NCBI RefSeq assembly: GCF_933775445.1
Contig: NW_026089453.1
Span: forward strand, 50,154-114,153
From: Argentina anserina
Lineage: Eukaryota > Streptophyta > Magnoliopsida > Rosales > Rosaceae
DNA: 64,000 bases
Direction of reading: 5' to 3'
The translations under genes were made by a program, and so were the position numbers. Below are positions 24,167-35,473 of the stretch, one piece after another. The notes under the pieces are model-generated. The model had not been told where the DNA came from and ran no database searches. It was given only the letters and a program-made list of their open reading frames with translations. Each line of letters begins with the position of its first letter. Position 1 is the first letter of the stretch.

Positions 24167-26817
24167 TAAACATACTCAAACGATAGAAAGATACTCATTT
24201 TGAAAGAAACACACGCCCACACTTGAAACACTCTCAAATTCAATAGAAACTCGCATCAGAAAGGCTTACAGAAAGATACTCAAACGAGAATTGAAAAGAT
24301 ACTCAAAGTGCAATAGTAAACATACTCAAACGATAGAAAGATACTCAGTTTTGAAAGAAACACACGCCCGCACTGGAAACACTTTCAAATTCAAGAAAAA
24401 CTCGCATCGAAAGCTGTTCAGAAAGATACTTAAACGAGCATTGAAAAGGTACTCAAATTGCAATTGTAAACATACTCAAACGATAGAATGATACTCAGGT
24501 TGAAAGAAACACACGCCCACACTGGAAACACTCTCAAAATTCAAGAGAAACTCGCATCGAAAGCCGTTCAGAAAGATACTCAAACGAGAATTGAAAATAT
24601 ACTCAAAGGGCAATAGTAAACATACTCAAACGATAGAAAGATACTCAGTTTGAAAGAAACACACGCCCACACTGGAAACATTCTCAAATTCAAGAAAAAC
24701 TCGCATCGAAAGCCGTTCAGAAAGATACTCAAACGAGGATTGAAAAGATACTCAAATTGCAATAGTAAACATACTCAAACGATAGAAAGATACTCAGTTT
24801 GAAAGAAACACACGCCCACACTGGAAACACTCTAAAATTCAATAGAAACTCGCATCAGAAAGCCTTACAGAAATATACTCAAACGAGAATTGAAAAGATA
24901 CTCAAAGTGCAATAGTAAACATACTCAAACGATAGAAAGATACTCAGTTTGAAAGAAACACACGCCCACCCTGGAAACACTCTCAAATTCAATAGAAACT
25001 CGCATCAGAAAGCCTTACAGAGAGATACTCAAACGAGAATTGAAAAGATACTCAAAGTGCAATAGTAAACATACTCAAACGATAGAAAGATACTCAGTTT
25101 GAAAGAAACACACGCCCACACTGGAAACACTCTCAAATTCAAGAAAAACTGGCATCGAAAGCCGTTCATAAAGATACTCAAACGAGCATTGAAAAGGTAC
25201 TCAAATTGCAATTGTAAACATACTCAAACGATAGAATGATACTCAGGTTGAAAGAAACACACGCCCACACTGGAAACACTCTCAAATTCAAGAGAAACTC
25301 GCATCAGAAAGCCTTACAGAAAGATACTCAAACGAGAATTGAAAAGATACTCAAAGTGCAATAGTAAACATACTCAAACGATAGAAAGATACTCAGTTTG
25401 AAAGAAACACACGCCCACACTGGAAACACTCTTAAATTCAATAAAACTCGCATCAGAAATCCTTACAGAAAGATACTCAAACGAGAATTGAAAAGATACT
25501 CAAAGTGCAATAGTAAACATACTCAAACGATAGAAAGATACTCAGTTTGAAAGAAACACACGCCCATATTGGAAACACTCTCAAATTCAAGAAAAACTCG
25601 CATCGAAAGTCGTTCAGAAAGATACTGAAACGAGAATTGAAAAGATACTCAAAGTGCAATAGTAAACATACTTAAACGATAGAAAGATACTCAGTTTGAA
25701 AGAAACACACACCCACATTGGAAACACTCTCAAATTCAATAGAAACTCGCATCAGAAAGGCTTACAGAATGATACTCAAACTAGAATTGAAAAGATACTC
25801 AAAGTGCAATAGTAAATATACTCAAACGATAGAAAGATACTCAGTTTGAAAGAAACACACGCCCACACTGGAAACATTCTCAAATTCAAGAAAAACTCGC
25901 ATCGAAAGCCGTTCAGAAAGATACTCAAACGAGGATTGAAAAGATACTGAAATTGCAATAGTAAACATACTCAAACGATAGAAAGATACTCAGTTTGAAA
26001 GAAACACACGCCCACACTGGAAACACTCTAAAATTCAATAGAAACTCGCATCAGAAAGCCTTACAGAAAGATACTCAAACGAGAATTGAAAAGATACTCA
26101 AAGTGCAATAGTAAACATACTCAAACGATAGAAAGATACTCAGTTTGAAAGAAACACACGCCCACACTGGAAACACTCTCAAATTCAAGAGAAACTCGCA
26201 TCAGAAAGCCTTACAGAAAGATACTCAAACGAGAATTGAAAAGATACTCAAAGTGTAATAGTAAACATACTCAAACGATAGAAAGATACTCAGTTTGAAA
26301 GAAACACACGCCCAAATTGGAAATACTCTCAAATTCAAGAAAAACTCGCATCGAAAGCCGTTCAGAAAGATACTCAAACGAGAATTGAAAATATACTCAA
26401 ATTGCAATAGTAAACATACTCAAACGGTAGAAAGATACTCAGTTTGAAAGAAACACACGCCCACACTGGAAACACTCTCAAATTCAATAGAAACTCGCAT
26501 CAGAAAGGCTTACAGAAAGATACTCAAACGAGAATTGAAAAGATACTCATAGTACAATAGTAAACATACTCAAACGATAGAAAGATACTCAGTTTGAAAG
26601 AAACACACGCCCACATTGGAAACACTCTCAAATTCAAGAAAAACTCGCATCGAAAGTCGTTCAGAAAGATACTTAAACGAGAATTGAAAAGATACTCAAA
26701 GTGCAATAGTAAACATACTCAAACGATAGAAAGATACTCAGTTTGAAAGAAACACACACCCACATTGGAAACACTCTCAAATTCAATAGAAACTCGCATC
26801 AGAAAGGCTTACAGAAA

Positions 26818-26836
26818 GATACTCAAAGTGTAATAG
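26818..26836 (+). repeat. Truncated monomer junction (5 of 7)
   Basis: This copy lies exactly 3,694 bp after the one at 23,124, showing it was copied with the large unit. Confidence 0.93.
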
Positions 26837-27841
26837 TAAACATACTCAAACGATAGAAAGATACTCATTTTGAAAGAAACACACGCCCACACTTGAAACA
26901 CTCTCAAATTCAATAGAAACTCGCATCAGAAAGGCTTACAGAAAGATACTCAAACGAGAATTGAAAAGATACTCAAAGTGCAATAGTAAACATACTCAAA
27001 CGATAGAAAGATACTCAGTTTTGAAAGAAACACACGCCCACACTGGAAACACTCTCAAATTCAAGAAAAACTCGCATCGAAAGCCGTTCGGAAAGATAAT
27101 CAAACGAGGATTGAAAAGATACTCAAATTGCAATAGTAAACATACTCAAACGATAGAAAGATACTCAGTTTGAAAGAAACACACGCCCACACTGGAAACA
27201 CTCTCAAATTCAATAGAAACTCGCATCAGAAAGGCTTACAGAAAGATACTCAAACGAGAATTGAAAAGATACTCAAAGTGCAATAGTAAACATACTCAAA
27301 CGATAGAAAGATACTCAGTTTGTAAGAAACACACGCCCGCACTGGAAACACTCTTAAATTCAAGAAAAACTCGCATCGAAAGCCGTTCAAAAAGATAATA
27401 AAACGAGGATTGAAAAGATACTCAAATTGCAATAGTAAACATACTCAAACGATAGAAAGATACTCAGTTTGAAAGAAACACACGCCCACACTGGAAACAC
27501 TCTTAAATTCAATAAAACTCGCATTAGAAATCCTTACAGAAAGATACTCAAACGACAATTGAAAAGATACTCAAAGTGCAATAGTAAACATACTCAAACG
27601 ATAGAAAGATACTCAGTTTGAAAGAAACACACGCCCATATTGGAAACACTCTCAAATTCAAGAAAAACTCGCATCGAAAGTCGTTCAGAAAGATACTTAA
27701 ACGAGAATTGAAAAGATACTCAAAGTGCAATAGTAAACATACTCAAACGATAGAAAGATACTCAGTTTGAAAGAAACACACACCCACATTGGAAACACTC
27801 TCAAATTCAATAGAAACTCGCATCAGAAAGCCTTACAGAAA

Positions 27842-27860
27842 GATACTCAAAGTGTAATAG
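27842..27860 (+). repeat. Truncated monomer junction (6 of 7)
   Basis: This copy lies 1,024 bp after the previous one and 3,694 bp after the one at 24,148, so both periods meet here. Confidence 0.93.
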
Positions 27861-28865
27861 TAAACATACTCAAACGATAGAAAGATACTCATTTTGAAAG
27901 AAACACACGCCCACACTTGAAACACTCTCAAATTCAATAGAAACTCGCATCAGAAAGGCTTACAGAAAGATACTCAAACGAGAATTGAAAAGATACTCAA
28001 AGTGCAATAGTAAACATACTCAAACGATAGAAAGATACTCAGTTTTGAAAGAAACACACGCCCACACTGGAAACACTCTCAAATTCAAGAAAAACTCGCA
28101 TCGAAAGCCGTTCGGAAAGATAATCAAACGAGGATTGAAAAGATACTCAAATTGCAATAGTAAACATACTCAAACGATAGAAAGATACTCAGTTTGAAAG
28201 AAACACACGCCCACACTGGAAACACTCTCAAATTCAATAGAAACTCGCATCAGAAAGGCTTACAGAAAGATACTCAAACGAGAATTGAAAAGATACTCAA
28301 AGTGCAATAGTAAACATACTCAAACGATAGAAAGATACTCAGTTTGTAAGAAACACACGCCCGCACTGGAAACACTCTTAAATTCAAGAAAAACTCGCAT
28401 CGAAAGCCGTTCAAAAAGATAATAAAACGAGGATTGAAAAGATACTCAAATTGCAATAGTAAACATACTCAAACGATAGAAAGATACTCAGTTTGAAAGA
28501 AACACACGCCCACACTGGAAACACTCTTAAATTCAATAAAACTCGCATTAGAAATCCTTACAGAAAGATACTCAAACGAGAATTGAAAAGATACTCAAAG
28601 TGCAATAGTAAACATACTCAAACGATAGAAAGATACTCAGTTTGAAAGAAACACACGCCCATATTGGAAACACTCTCAAATTCAAGAAAAACTCGCATCG
28701 AAAGTCGTTCAGAAAGATACTTAAACGAGAATTGAAAAGATACTCAAAGTGCAATAGTAAACATACTCAAACGATAGAAAGATACTCAGTTTGAAAGAAA
28801 CACACACCCACATTGGAAACACTCTCAAATTCAATAGAAACTCGCATCAGAAAGGCTTACAGAAA

Positions 28866-28884
28866 GATACTCAAAGTGTAATAG
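28866..28884 (+). repeat. Truncated monomer junction (7 of 7)
   Basis: This is the last copy, 1,024 bp after the sixth. It has no partner 3,694 bp upstream, because 25,172 is an ordinary monomer. It therefore marks an extra round of 1,024-bp amplification. Confidence 0.93.
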
Positions 28885-29230
28885 TAAACATACTCAAACG
28901 ATAGAAAGATACTCATTTTGAAAGAAACACACGCCCACACTGGAAACACTCTCAAATTCAATAGAAACTCGCATCAGAAAGGCTTACAGAAAGATACTCA
29001 AACGAGAATTGAAAAGATACTCAAAGTGCAATAGTAAACATACTCAAACGATAGAAAGATACTCAGTTTTGAAAGAAACACACGCCCACACTGGAAACAT
29101 TCTAAAATTCAAGAAAAACTCGCATCGAAAGCCGTTCGGAAAGATAATCAAACGAGGATTGAAAAGATACTCAAATTGCAATAGTAAACATACTCAAACG
29201 ATAGAAAGATACTCAGTTTGAAAGAAACAC

Positions 29231-30509
29231 ACGCCCACACTGGAAACACTCTCAAATTCAAGAAAACCTCGCATCAGAAAGGCTTGCAGAATGATACTCA
29301 AACGAGAATTGAGAAGATACTCAAATTGCAATAGTAAACATACTCAAACGATAGAAAGATACTCAATTTGAAAGAAACACACGCCCACATTGGAAACACT
29401 CTCAAATTCAAGAAAAACTCGCATCGAAAGCCGTTCAGAAAGATACTCAAACGAGAATTGAAAAGATACTCAAATTGCAATAGTAAACATACTCAAACGA
29501 TAGAAAGATACTCAGTTTGAAAGAAACACACGCCCACACTGGAAACACTCTAAAATTCAATAGAAACTCGCATCAGAAAGGCTTACAGAAAGATACTCAA
29601 ACGAGAATTGAAAAGATACTCAAAGTGCAATAGTAAACATACTCAAACGATAGAAAGATACTCAGTTTGAAAGAAACACACGCCCACACTAGAAACACTC
29701 TAAAATTCAAGAGAAACTCGCATCAGAAAGCCTTACAGAAAGATACTCAAACGAGAATTGAAAAGATACTCAAAGTGCAATAGTAAACATACTCAAACGA
29801 TAGAAAGATACTCAGTTTGAAAGAAACACACGCCCACACTGGAAACACTCTCAAATTCAAGAAAACCTCGCATCAGAAAGGCTTGCAGAATAATACTCAA
29901 ATGAGAATTGAGAAGATACTCAAATTGCAATAGTAAACATACTCAAACGATAGAAAGATACTCAATTTGAAAGAAACACACGCCCACACTGGAAACACTC
30001 TAAAATTCAATAGAAACTCGCATCAGAAAGCCTTACAGAAAGATACTCAAACGAGAATTGAAAAGATACTCAAAGTGCAATAGTAAACATACTCAAACGA
30101 TAGAAAGATACTCAGTTTGAAAGAAACACACGCCCACACTGGAAACACTCTCAAATTCAAGAGAAACTCGCATCAGAAAGCCTTACAGAAAGATACTCAA
30201 ACGAGAATTGAAAAGATACTCAAAGTGCATTAGTAAACATACTCAAACGATAGAAAGATACTCAGTTTGAAAGAAAGACACGCCCACACTGGAAACACTC
30301 TAAAATTCAATAGAAACTCGCATCAGAAAGCCTTACAGAAAGATACTCAAACGAGAATTGAAAAGATACTCAAAGTGCAATAGTAAACATACTCAAACGA
30401 TAGAAAGATACTCAGTTTGAAAGAAACACACGCCCACACTGGAAACACTCTCAAATTCAATAGAAACTCACATCAGAAAGGCTTACAGAAAGATACTCAA
30501 ACGAGAATT
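29231..30509 (+). repeat. Short-period monomer mixture
   Basis: No long HOR is seen here. A 4-monomer spacing of 600 bp links AAAACCTCGCATCAG with GGCTTGCAGAAT at about 29,262 and 29,862. A 2-monomer spacing of 300 bp links about 29,980-30,150 with 30,280-30,450, where two consecutive 60-base rows are identical. Monomers with TCTAAAATTC are frequent. Confidence 0.75.
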
Positions 30510-31257
30510 GAAAAGATACTCAAAGTGCAATAGTAAACATACTCAAACGATAGAAAGATACTCAGTTTGTAAGAAACACACGCCCGCACTGGAAACACTC
30601 TTAAATTCAAGAAAAACTCGCATCGAAAGCCGTTCAAAAAGATAATAAAACGAGGATTGAAAAGATACTCAAATTGCAATAGTAAACATACTCAAACGAT
30701 AGAAAGATACTCAGTTTGAAAGAAACACACGCCCACACTGGAAACACTCTCAAATTCAAGAAAAACTCGCATCGAAAGTCGTTCAGAAAGATACTCAAAC
30801 GAGGATTGAAAAGATACTCAAATTGCAATAGTAAACATACTCAAACGATAGAAAGATACTCAGTTTGAAAGAAACACACGCCCACACTAGAAACACTCTC
30901 AAATTCAATAGAAACTCGCATCAGAAAGCCTTACAGAAAGATACTCAAACGAGAATTGAAAAGATACTCAAAGGGCAATAGTAAACATACTCAAACGATA
31001 GAAAGATACTCAGTTTGAAAGAAACACACGCCCACACTGGAAACACTCTAAAATTCAATAGAAACTCGCATCAGAAAGCCTTACAGAAACATAGTCAAAC
31101 GAGAATTGAAAAGATACTCAAAGTGCAATAGTAAACATACTCAAACGATAGAAAGATACTCAGTTTGAAAGAAACACACGCCCACACTGGAAACACTCTC
31201 AAATTCAATAGAAACTCGCATCAGAAAGGCTTACAGAAATATACTCAAACGATAATT
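30510..31257 (+). repeat. 748-bp 5-mer, copy 1
   Basis: This is a five-monomer unit. Private sites GTTTGTAAG with CGCCCGCACTGG, TTCAAAAAGATAATAAAACG, AAAGGGCAATAG at 30,970 and ACATAGTCAAACG near 31,090 all recur 748 bp downstream. Confidence 0.9.
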
Positions 31258-32005
31258 GAAAAGATACTCAAAGTGCAATAGTAAACATACTCAAACGATA
31301 GAAAGATACTCAGTTTGTAAGAAACACACGCCCGCACTGGAAACACTCTTAAATTCAAGAAAAACTCGCATCGAAAGCCGTTCAAAAAGATAATAAAACG
31401 AGGATTGAAAAGATACTCAAATTGCAATAGTAAACATACTCAAACGATAGAAAGATACTCAGTTTGAAAGAAACACACGCCCACACTGGAAACACTCTCA
31501 AATTCAAGAAAAACTCGCATCGAAAGTCGTTCAGAAAGATACTCAAACGAGGATTGAAAAGATACTCAAATTGCAATAGTAAACATACTCAAACGATAGA
31601 AAGATACTCAGTTTGAAAGAAACACACGCCCACACTAGAAACACTCTCAAATTCAATAGAAACTCGCATCAGAAAGCCTTACAGAAAGATACTCAAACGA
31701 GAATTGAAAAGATACTCAAAGGGCAATAGTAAACATACTCAAACGATAGAAAGATACTCAGTTTGAAAGAAACACACGCCCACACTGGAAACACTCTAAA
31801 ATTCAATAGAAACTCGCATCAGAAAGCCTTACAGAAACATAGTCAAACGAGAATTGAAAAGATACTCAAAGTGCAATAGTAAACATACTCAAACGATAGA
31901 AAGATACTCAGTTTGAAAGAAACACACGCCCACACTGGAAACACTCTCAAATTCAATAGAAACTCGCATCAGAAAGGCTTACAGAAATATACTCAAACGA
32001 TAATT
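31258..32005 (+). repeat. 748-bp 5-mer, copy 2
   Basis: This is the tandem copy of 30,510-31,257. The variant CAAACGATAATTG occurs near 31,247 and 31,995, the join and the far end of this copy, which fixes the register. Homology ends near 32,050. Confidence 0.9.
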
Positions 32006-32179
32006 GAAAAGATACTCAAAGTGCAATAGTAAACATACTCAAACGATAGAAAGATACTCAGTTTGAAAGAAACACACGCCCACACTGGAAACACTCTCAA
32101 ATTCAATAGAAACTCGCATCAGAAAGGCCTACAGAAAGATACTCAAACGAGAATTGAAAAGATACTCAAAGTGTAATAG

Positions 32180-35100
32180 TAAACATACTCAAACGATAGA
32201 AAGATACTCAGTTTGAAAGAAACACACGCCCGCACTGGAAACACTCTCAAATTCAAGAAAAACTCGCATCGAAAGCCGTTCAGAAAGATACTCAAACGAG
32301 CATTGAAAAGGTACTCAAATTGCACTTGTAAACATACTCAAACGATAGAATGATACTCAGGTTGAAAGAAACACACGCCCACACTGGAAACACTCTCAAA
32401 TTCAAGAGAAACTCGCATCAGAAAGCCTTACAGAAACATACTCAAACGAGAATTGAAAAGATACTCAAAGTGGAATAGTAAACATACTCAAACGATAGAA
32501 AGATACTCAGTTTGAAAGAAACACACGCCCACACTGGAAACACTCTCAAATTCAAGAGAAACACGCATCAGAAAGGCTTACAGAAAGATACTTAAACGAG
32601 AATTGAAAATATACTGAAAGGGCAATAGTAAACATACTCAAACGATAGAAAGATACTCAGTTTGAATGAAACACACGCACACACAGGAAACACTCTCAAA
32701 TTCAATAGAAACTCGCATCAGAAAGGCTTACAGAAAGATACTCAAACGAGAATTGAAAAGATACTCAAATTGCAATAGTAAATATACTCGAAGATAGAAA
32801 GATACTCAGTTTGAAAGAAACACACGCCCACACTAGAAACACTCTCAAATTCAATAGAAACTCGCATCAGAAAGCCTTACAGAAAGATACTCAAACGAGA
32901 ATTGAAAAGATACTCAAAGGGCAATAGTAAACATACTCAAACGATAGAAAGATACTCAGTTTGAAAGAAACACACGCCCACACTGGAAACACTCTAAAAT
33001 TCAATAGAAACTCGCATCAGAAAGCCTTACAGAAAGATACTCAAACGAGAATTGAAAAGATACTCAAAGTGCAATAGTAAACATACTCAAACGATAGAAA
33101 GATACTCAGTTTGAAAGAAACACACGCCCACACTGGAAACACTCTCAAATTCAATAGAAACTCGCATCAGAAAGGCTTACAGAAAGATACTCAAACGAGA
33201 ATTGAAAAGATACTCAAATTGCAATAGTAAATATACTCAAACGATAGAAAGATACTCAGTTTGAAAGAAACACACGCCCACACTGGAAACACTCTCAAAT
33301 TCAAGAGAAACTCGCATCAGAAAGCCTTACAGAAAGATACTTAAACGAGAATTGAAAAGATACTCAAATTGCAATTGTAAACATACTCAAACGATAGAAT
33401 GATACTCAGGTTGAAAGAAACACACGCCCACACTGGAAACACTTTCAAATTCAAGAGAAACTCGCATCAGAAAGCCTTACAGAAAGATACTCAAACGAGA
33501 ATTGAAAATATACTCAAAGGGCAATAGTAAACATACTCAAACGATAGAAAGATACTCAGTTTGAAAGAAACACACGCCCACACTGGAAACACTCTCAAAT
33601 TCAATAGAAACTCGCATCAGAAAGGCTTACAGAAATATACTCAAACGAGAATTGAAAAGATACTAAAAGTGCAATAGTAAACATACTCAAATGATAGAAA
33701 GATACTCAGTTAGAAAGAAACACACGCCCACACTGGAAACACTCTCAAATTCAATAGAAACTCGCATCAGAAAGGCTTACAGAAAGATACTCAAACGAGA
33801 ATTGAAAAGATACTCAAAGTGCAATAGTAAACATACTCAAACGATAGAAAGATACTCAGTTTGAAAGAAACACACGCCCGCACTGGAAACACTCTCAAAT
33901 TCAAGAAAAACTCGCATCGAAAGCCGTTCAGAAAGATACTCAAACGAGCATTGAAAAGGTACTCAAATTGCAATTGTAAACATACTCAAACGATAGAATG
34001 ATACTCAGGTTGAAAGAAACACACGCCCACACTGGAAACACTCTCAAATTCAAGAGAAACTCGCATCAGAAAACCTTACAGAAACATACTCAAACGAGAA
34101 TTGAAAAGATACTCAAAGTGCAATAGTAAACATACTCAAACAATAGAAAGATAATCAGTTTGAAAGAAACACACGCCCGCACTGGAAACACTCTCAAATT
34201 CAAGAAAAAATCGCATCGAAAGCCGTTCAGAAAGATACTCAAACGAGCATTGAAAAGGTACTCAAATTGCAATTGTAAACATACTCAAACGATAGAATGA
34301 TACTCAGGTTGAAAGAAACACACGCCCACACTGGAAACACTCTCAAATTCAAGAGAAACTCGCATCAGAAAGCCTTACAGAAACATAGTCAAACGAGAAT
34401 TGAAAAGATACTCAAAGTGCAATACTGAACATACTCAAACGATAGAAATATACTCAGTTTGAAAGAAACACACGCCCACACTGGAAACACTCTCAAATTC
34501 AATAGAAACTCGCATCAGAAAGGCTTACAGAAATATACTCAAACGAGAATTGAAAAGATACTCAAAGTGCAATAGTAAACATACTCAAACGATAGAAAGA
34601 TACTCAGTTTGAAAGAAACACACGCCCACACTGGAAACACTCTCAAATTCAATAGAAATTGCATCAGAAAGGCTTACAGAAATATACTCAAACGAGAATT
34701 GAAAAGATACTCAAAGTGCAATAGTAAACATACTCAAACGATAGAAAGATACTCAGTTTGAAAGAAACACACGCCCACACTGGAAACACTCTCAAATTCA
34801 AAAGAAACTCGCATCAGAAAGGCCTACAGAAAGATACTCAAACGAGAATTGAAAAGATACTCAAAGTGTAATAGTAAACATACTCAAACGATAGAAAGAT
34901 ACTCAGTTTGAAAGAAACACACGCCCGCACTGGAAACACTCTCAAATTCAAGAAAAACTCGCATCGAAAGCCGTTCAGAAAGATACTCAAACGAGCATTG
35001 AAAAGGTACTCAAATTGCAATTGTAAACATACTCAAACGATAGAATGATACTCAGGTTGAAAGAAACACACACCCACACTGGAAACACTCTCAAATTCAA

Positions 35101-35473
35101 GAGAAACTCGCATCAGAAAGCCTTACAGAAACATACTCAAACGAGAATTGAAATGATACTCAAAGTGCAATAGTAAACATACTCAAACGATAGAAAGATA
35201 CTCAGTTTCAAAGAAACACACGCCCACACTGGAAACACTCTCAAATTCAAGAGAAACACGCATCAGAAAGCCTTACAGAAAGATACTCAAACGAGAATAG
35301 AAAATATACTCAAAGGGCAATAGTAAACATACTCAAACGATAGAAAGATACTCAGTTTGAAAGAAACACACGCCCACACTAGAAACACTCTCAAATTCAA
35401 TAGAAACTCGCATCAGAAAGGCTTACAGAAATATACTCAAACGAGGATTGAAAAGATACTCAAATTGCAATAG
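32180..35473 (+). repeat. 22-mer higher-order repeat (3,294 bp), copy 1
   Basis: The length equals 22 monomers. Private sites recurring 3,294 bp downstream are TTGCACTTGTA at 32,320/35,614, AAAGTGGAATAG near 32,467/35,761, the 2-bp-shortened ATACTCGAAGATAG near 32,784/36,078, CTCAGTTAGAAAG near 33,705/36,999 and GCAATACTGAAC near 34,420/37,714. One short deletion near 34,658 changes the offset to 3,295 for the last part. Confidence 0.91.

Larger units (their letters stand above)
20660..24353 (+). repeat. 3,694-bp higher-order repeat, copy 1
   Basis: The block recurs 3,694 bp downstream over its whole length. Shared private sites are ACACTTTCAAATTC with GCTGTTCAG near 20,687/24,381, CCCACCCTGG near 21,271/24,965, AACTGGCATCG with TTCATAAAG near 21,455/25,149, CCCAAATTGG near 22,616/26,310 and CAAACGGTAG near 22,729/26,423. 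The unit is 25 monomers, two of them truncated by 23 bp. Differences between copies are very few, for example CCCATATTGG at 22,917 against CCCACATTGG at 26,611. Confidence 0.92.
22830..24353 (+). repeat. 1,024-bp 7-monomer repeat, about 1.5 copies
   Basis: Positions 22,830-23,330 match 23,854-24,350 at an offset of 1,024 bp. The unit is seven monomers minus the 23-bp truncation (7 x 149.6 - 23). It carries CTCAGTTTTG with an extra T near 23,325, GTTTGTAAG near 23,626, and an unusual AAAAAGATAATAAAACG near 23,696. Confidence 0.88.
24354..28047 (+). repeat. 3,694-bp higher-order repeat, copy 2
   Basis: This tandem copy follows directly on the first. The boundary sits within a monomer: up to about 24,350 the sequence matches 28,040, and after it one reads CGCCCGCACTGG and the other CGCCCACACTGG. 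Its final third holds the start of the further-amplified 1,024-bp unit. Confidence 0.92.
26524..29230 (+). repeat. 1,024-bp 7-monomer repeat, about 2.6 copies
   Basis: This is the same unit as at 22,830, now with one more copy. Truncated monomers lie at 26,818, 27,842 and 28,866, GTTTGTAAG near 27,320 and 28,344, and the extra-T CTCAGTTTTG near 27,019, 28,043 and 29,067. Spacing is exactly 1,024 bp each time. The additional copy is absent from the first 3,694-bp unit, so expansion continued in this copy only, or contracted in the other. Confidence 0.9.
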
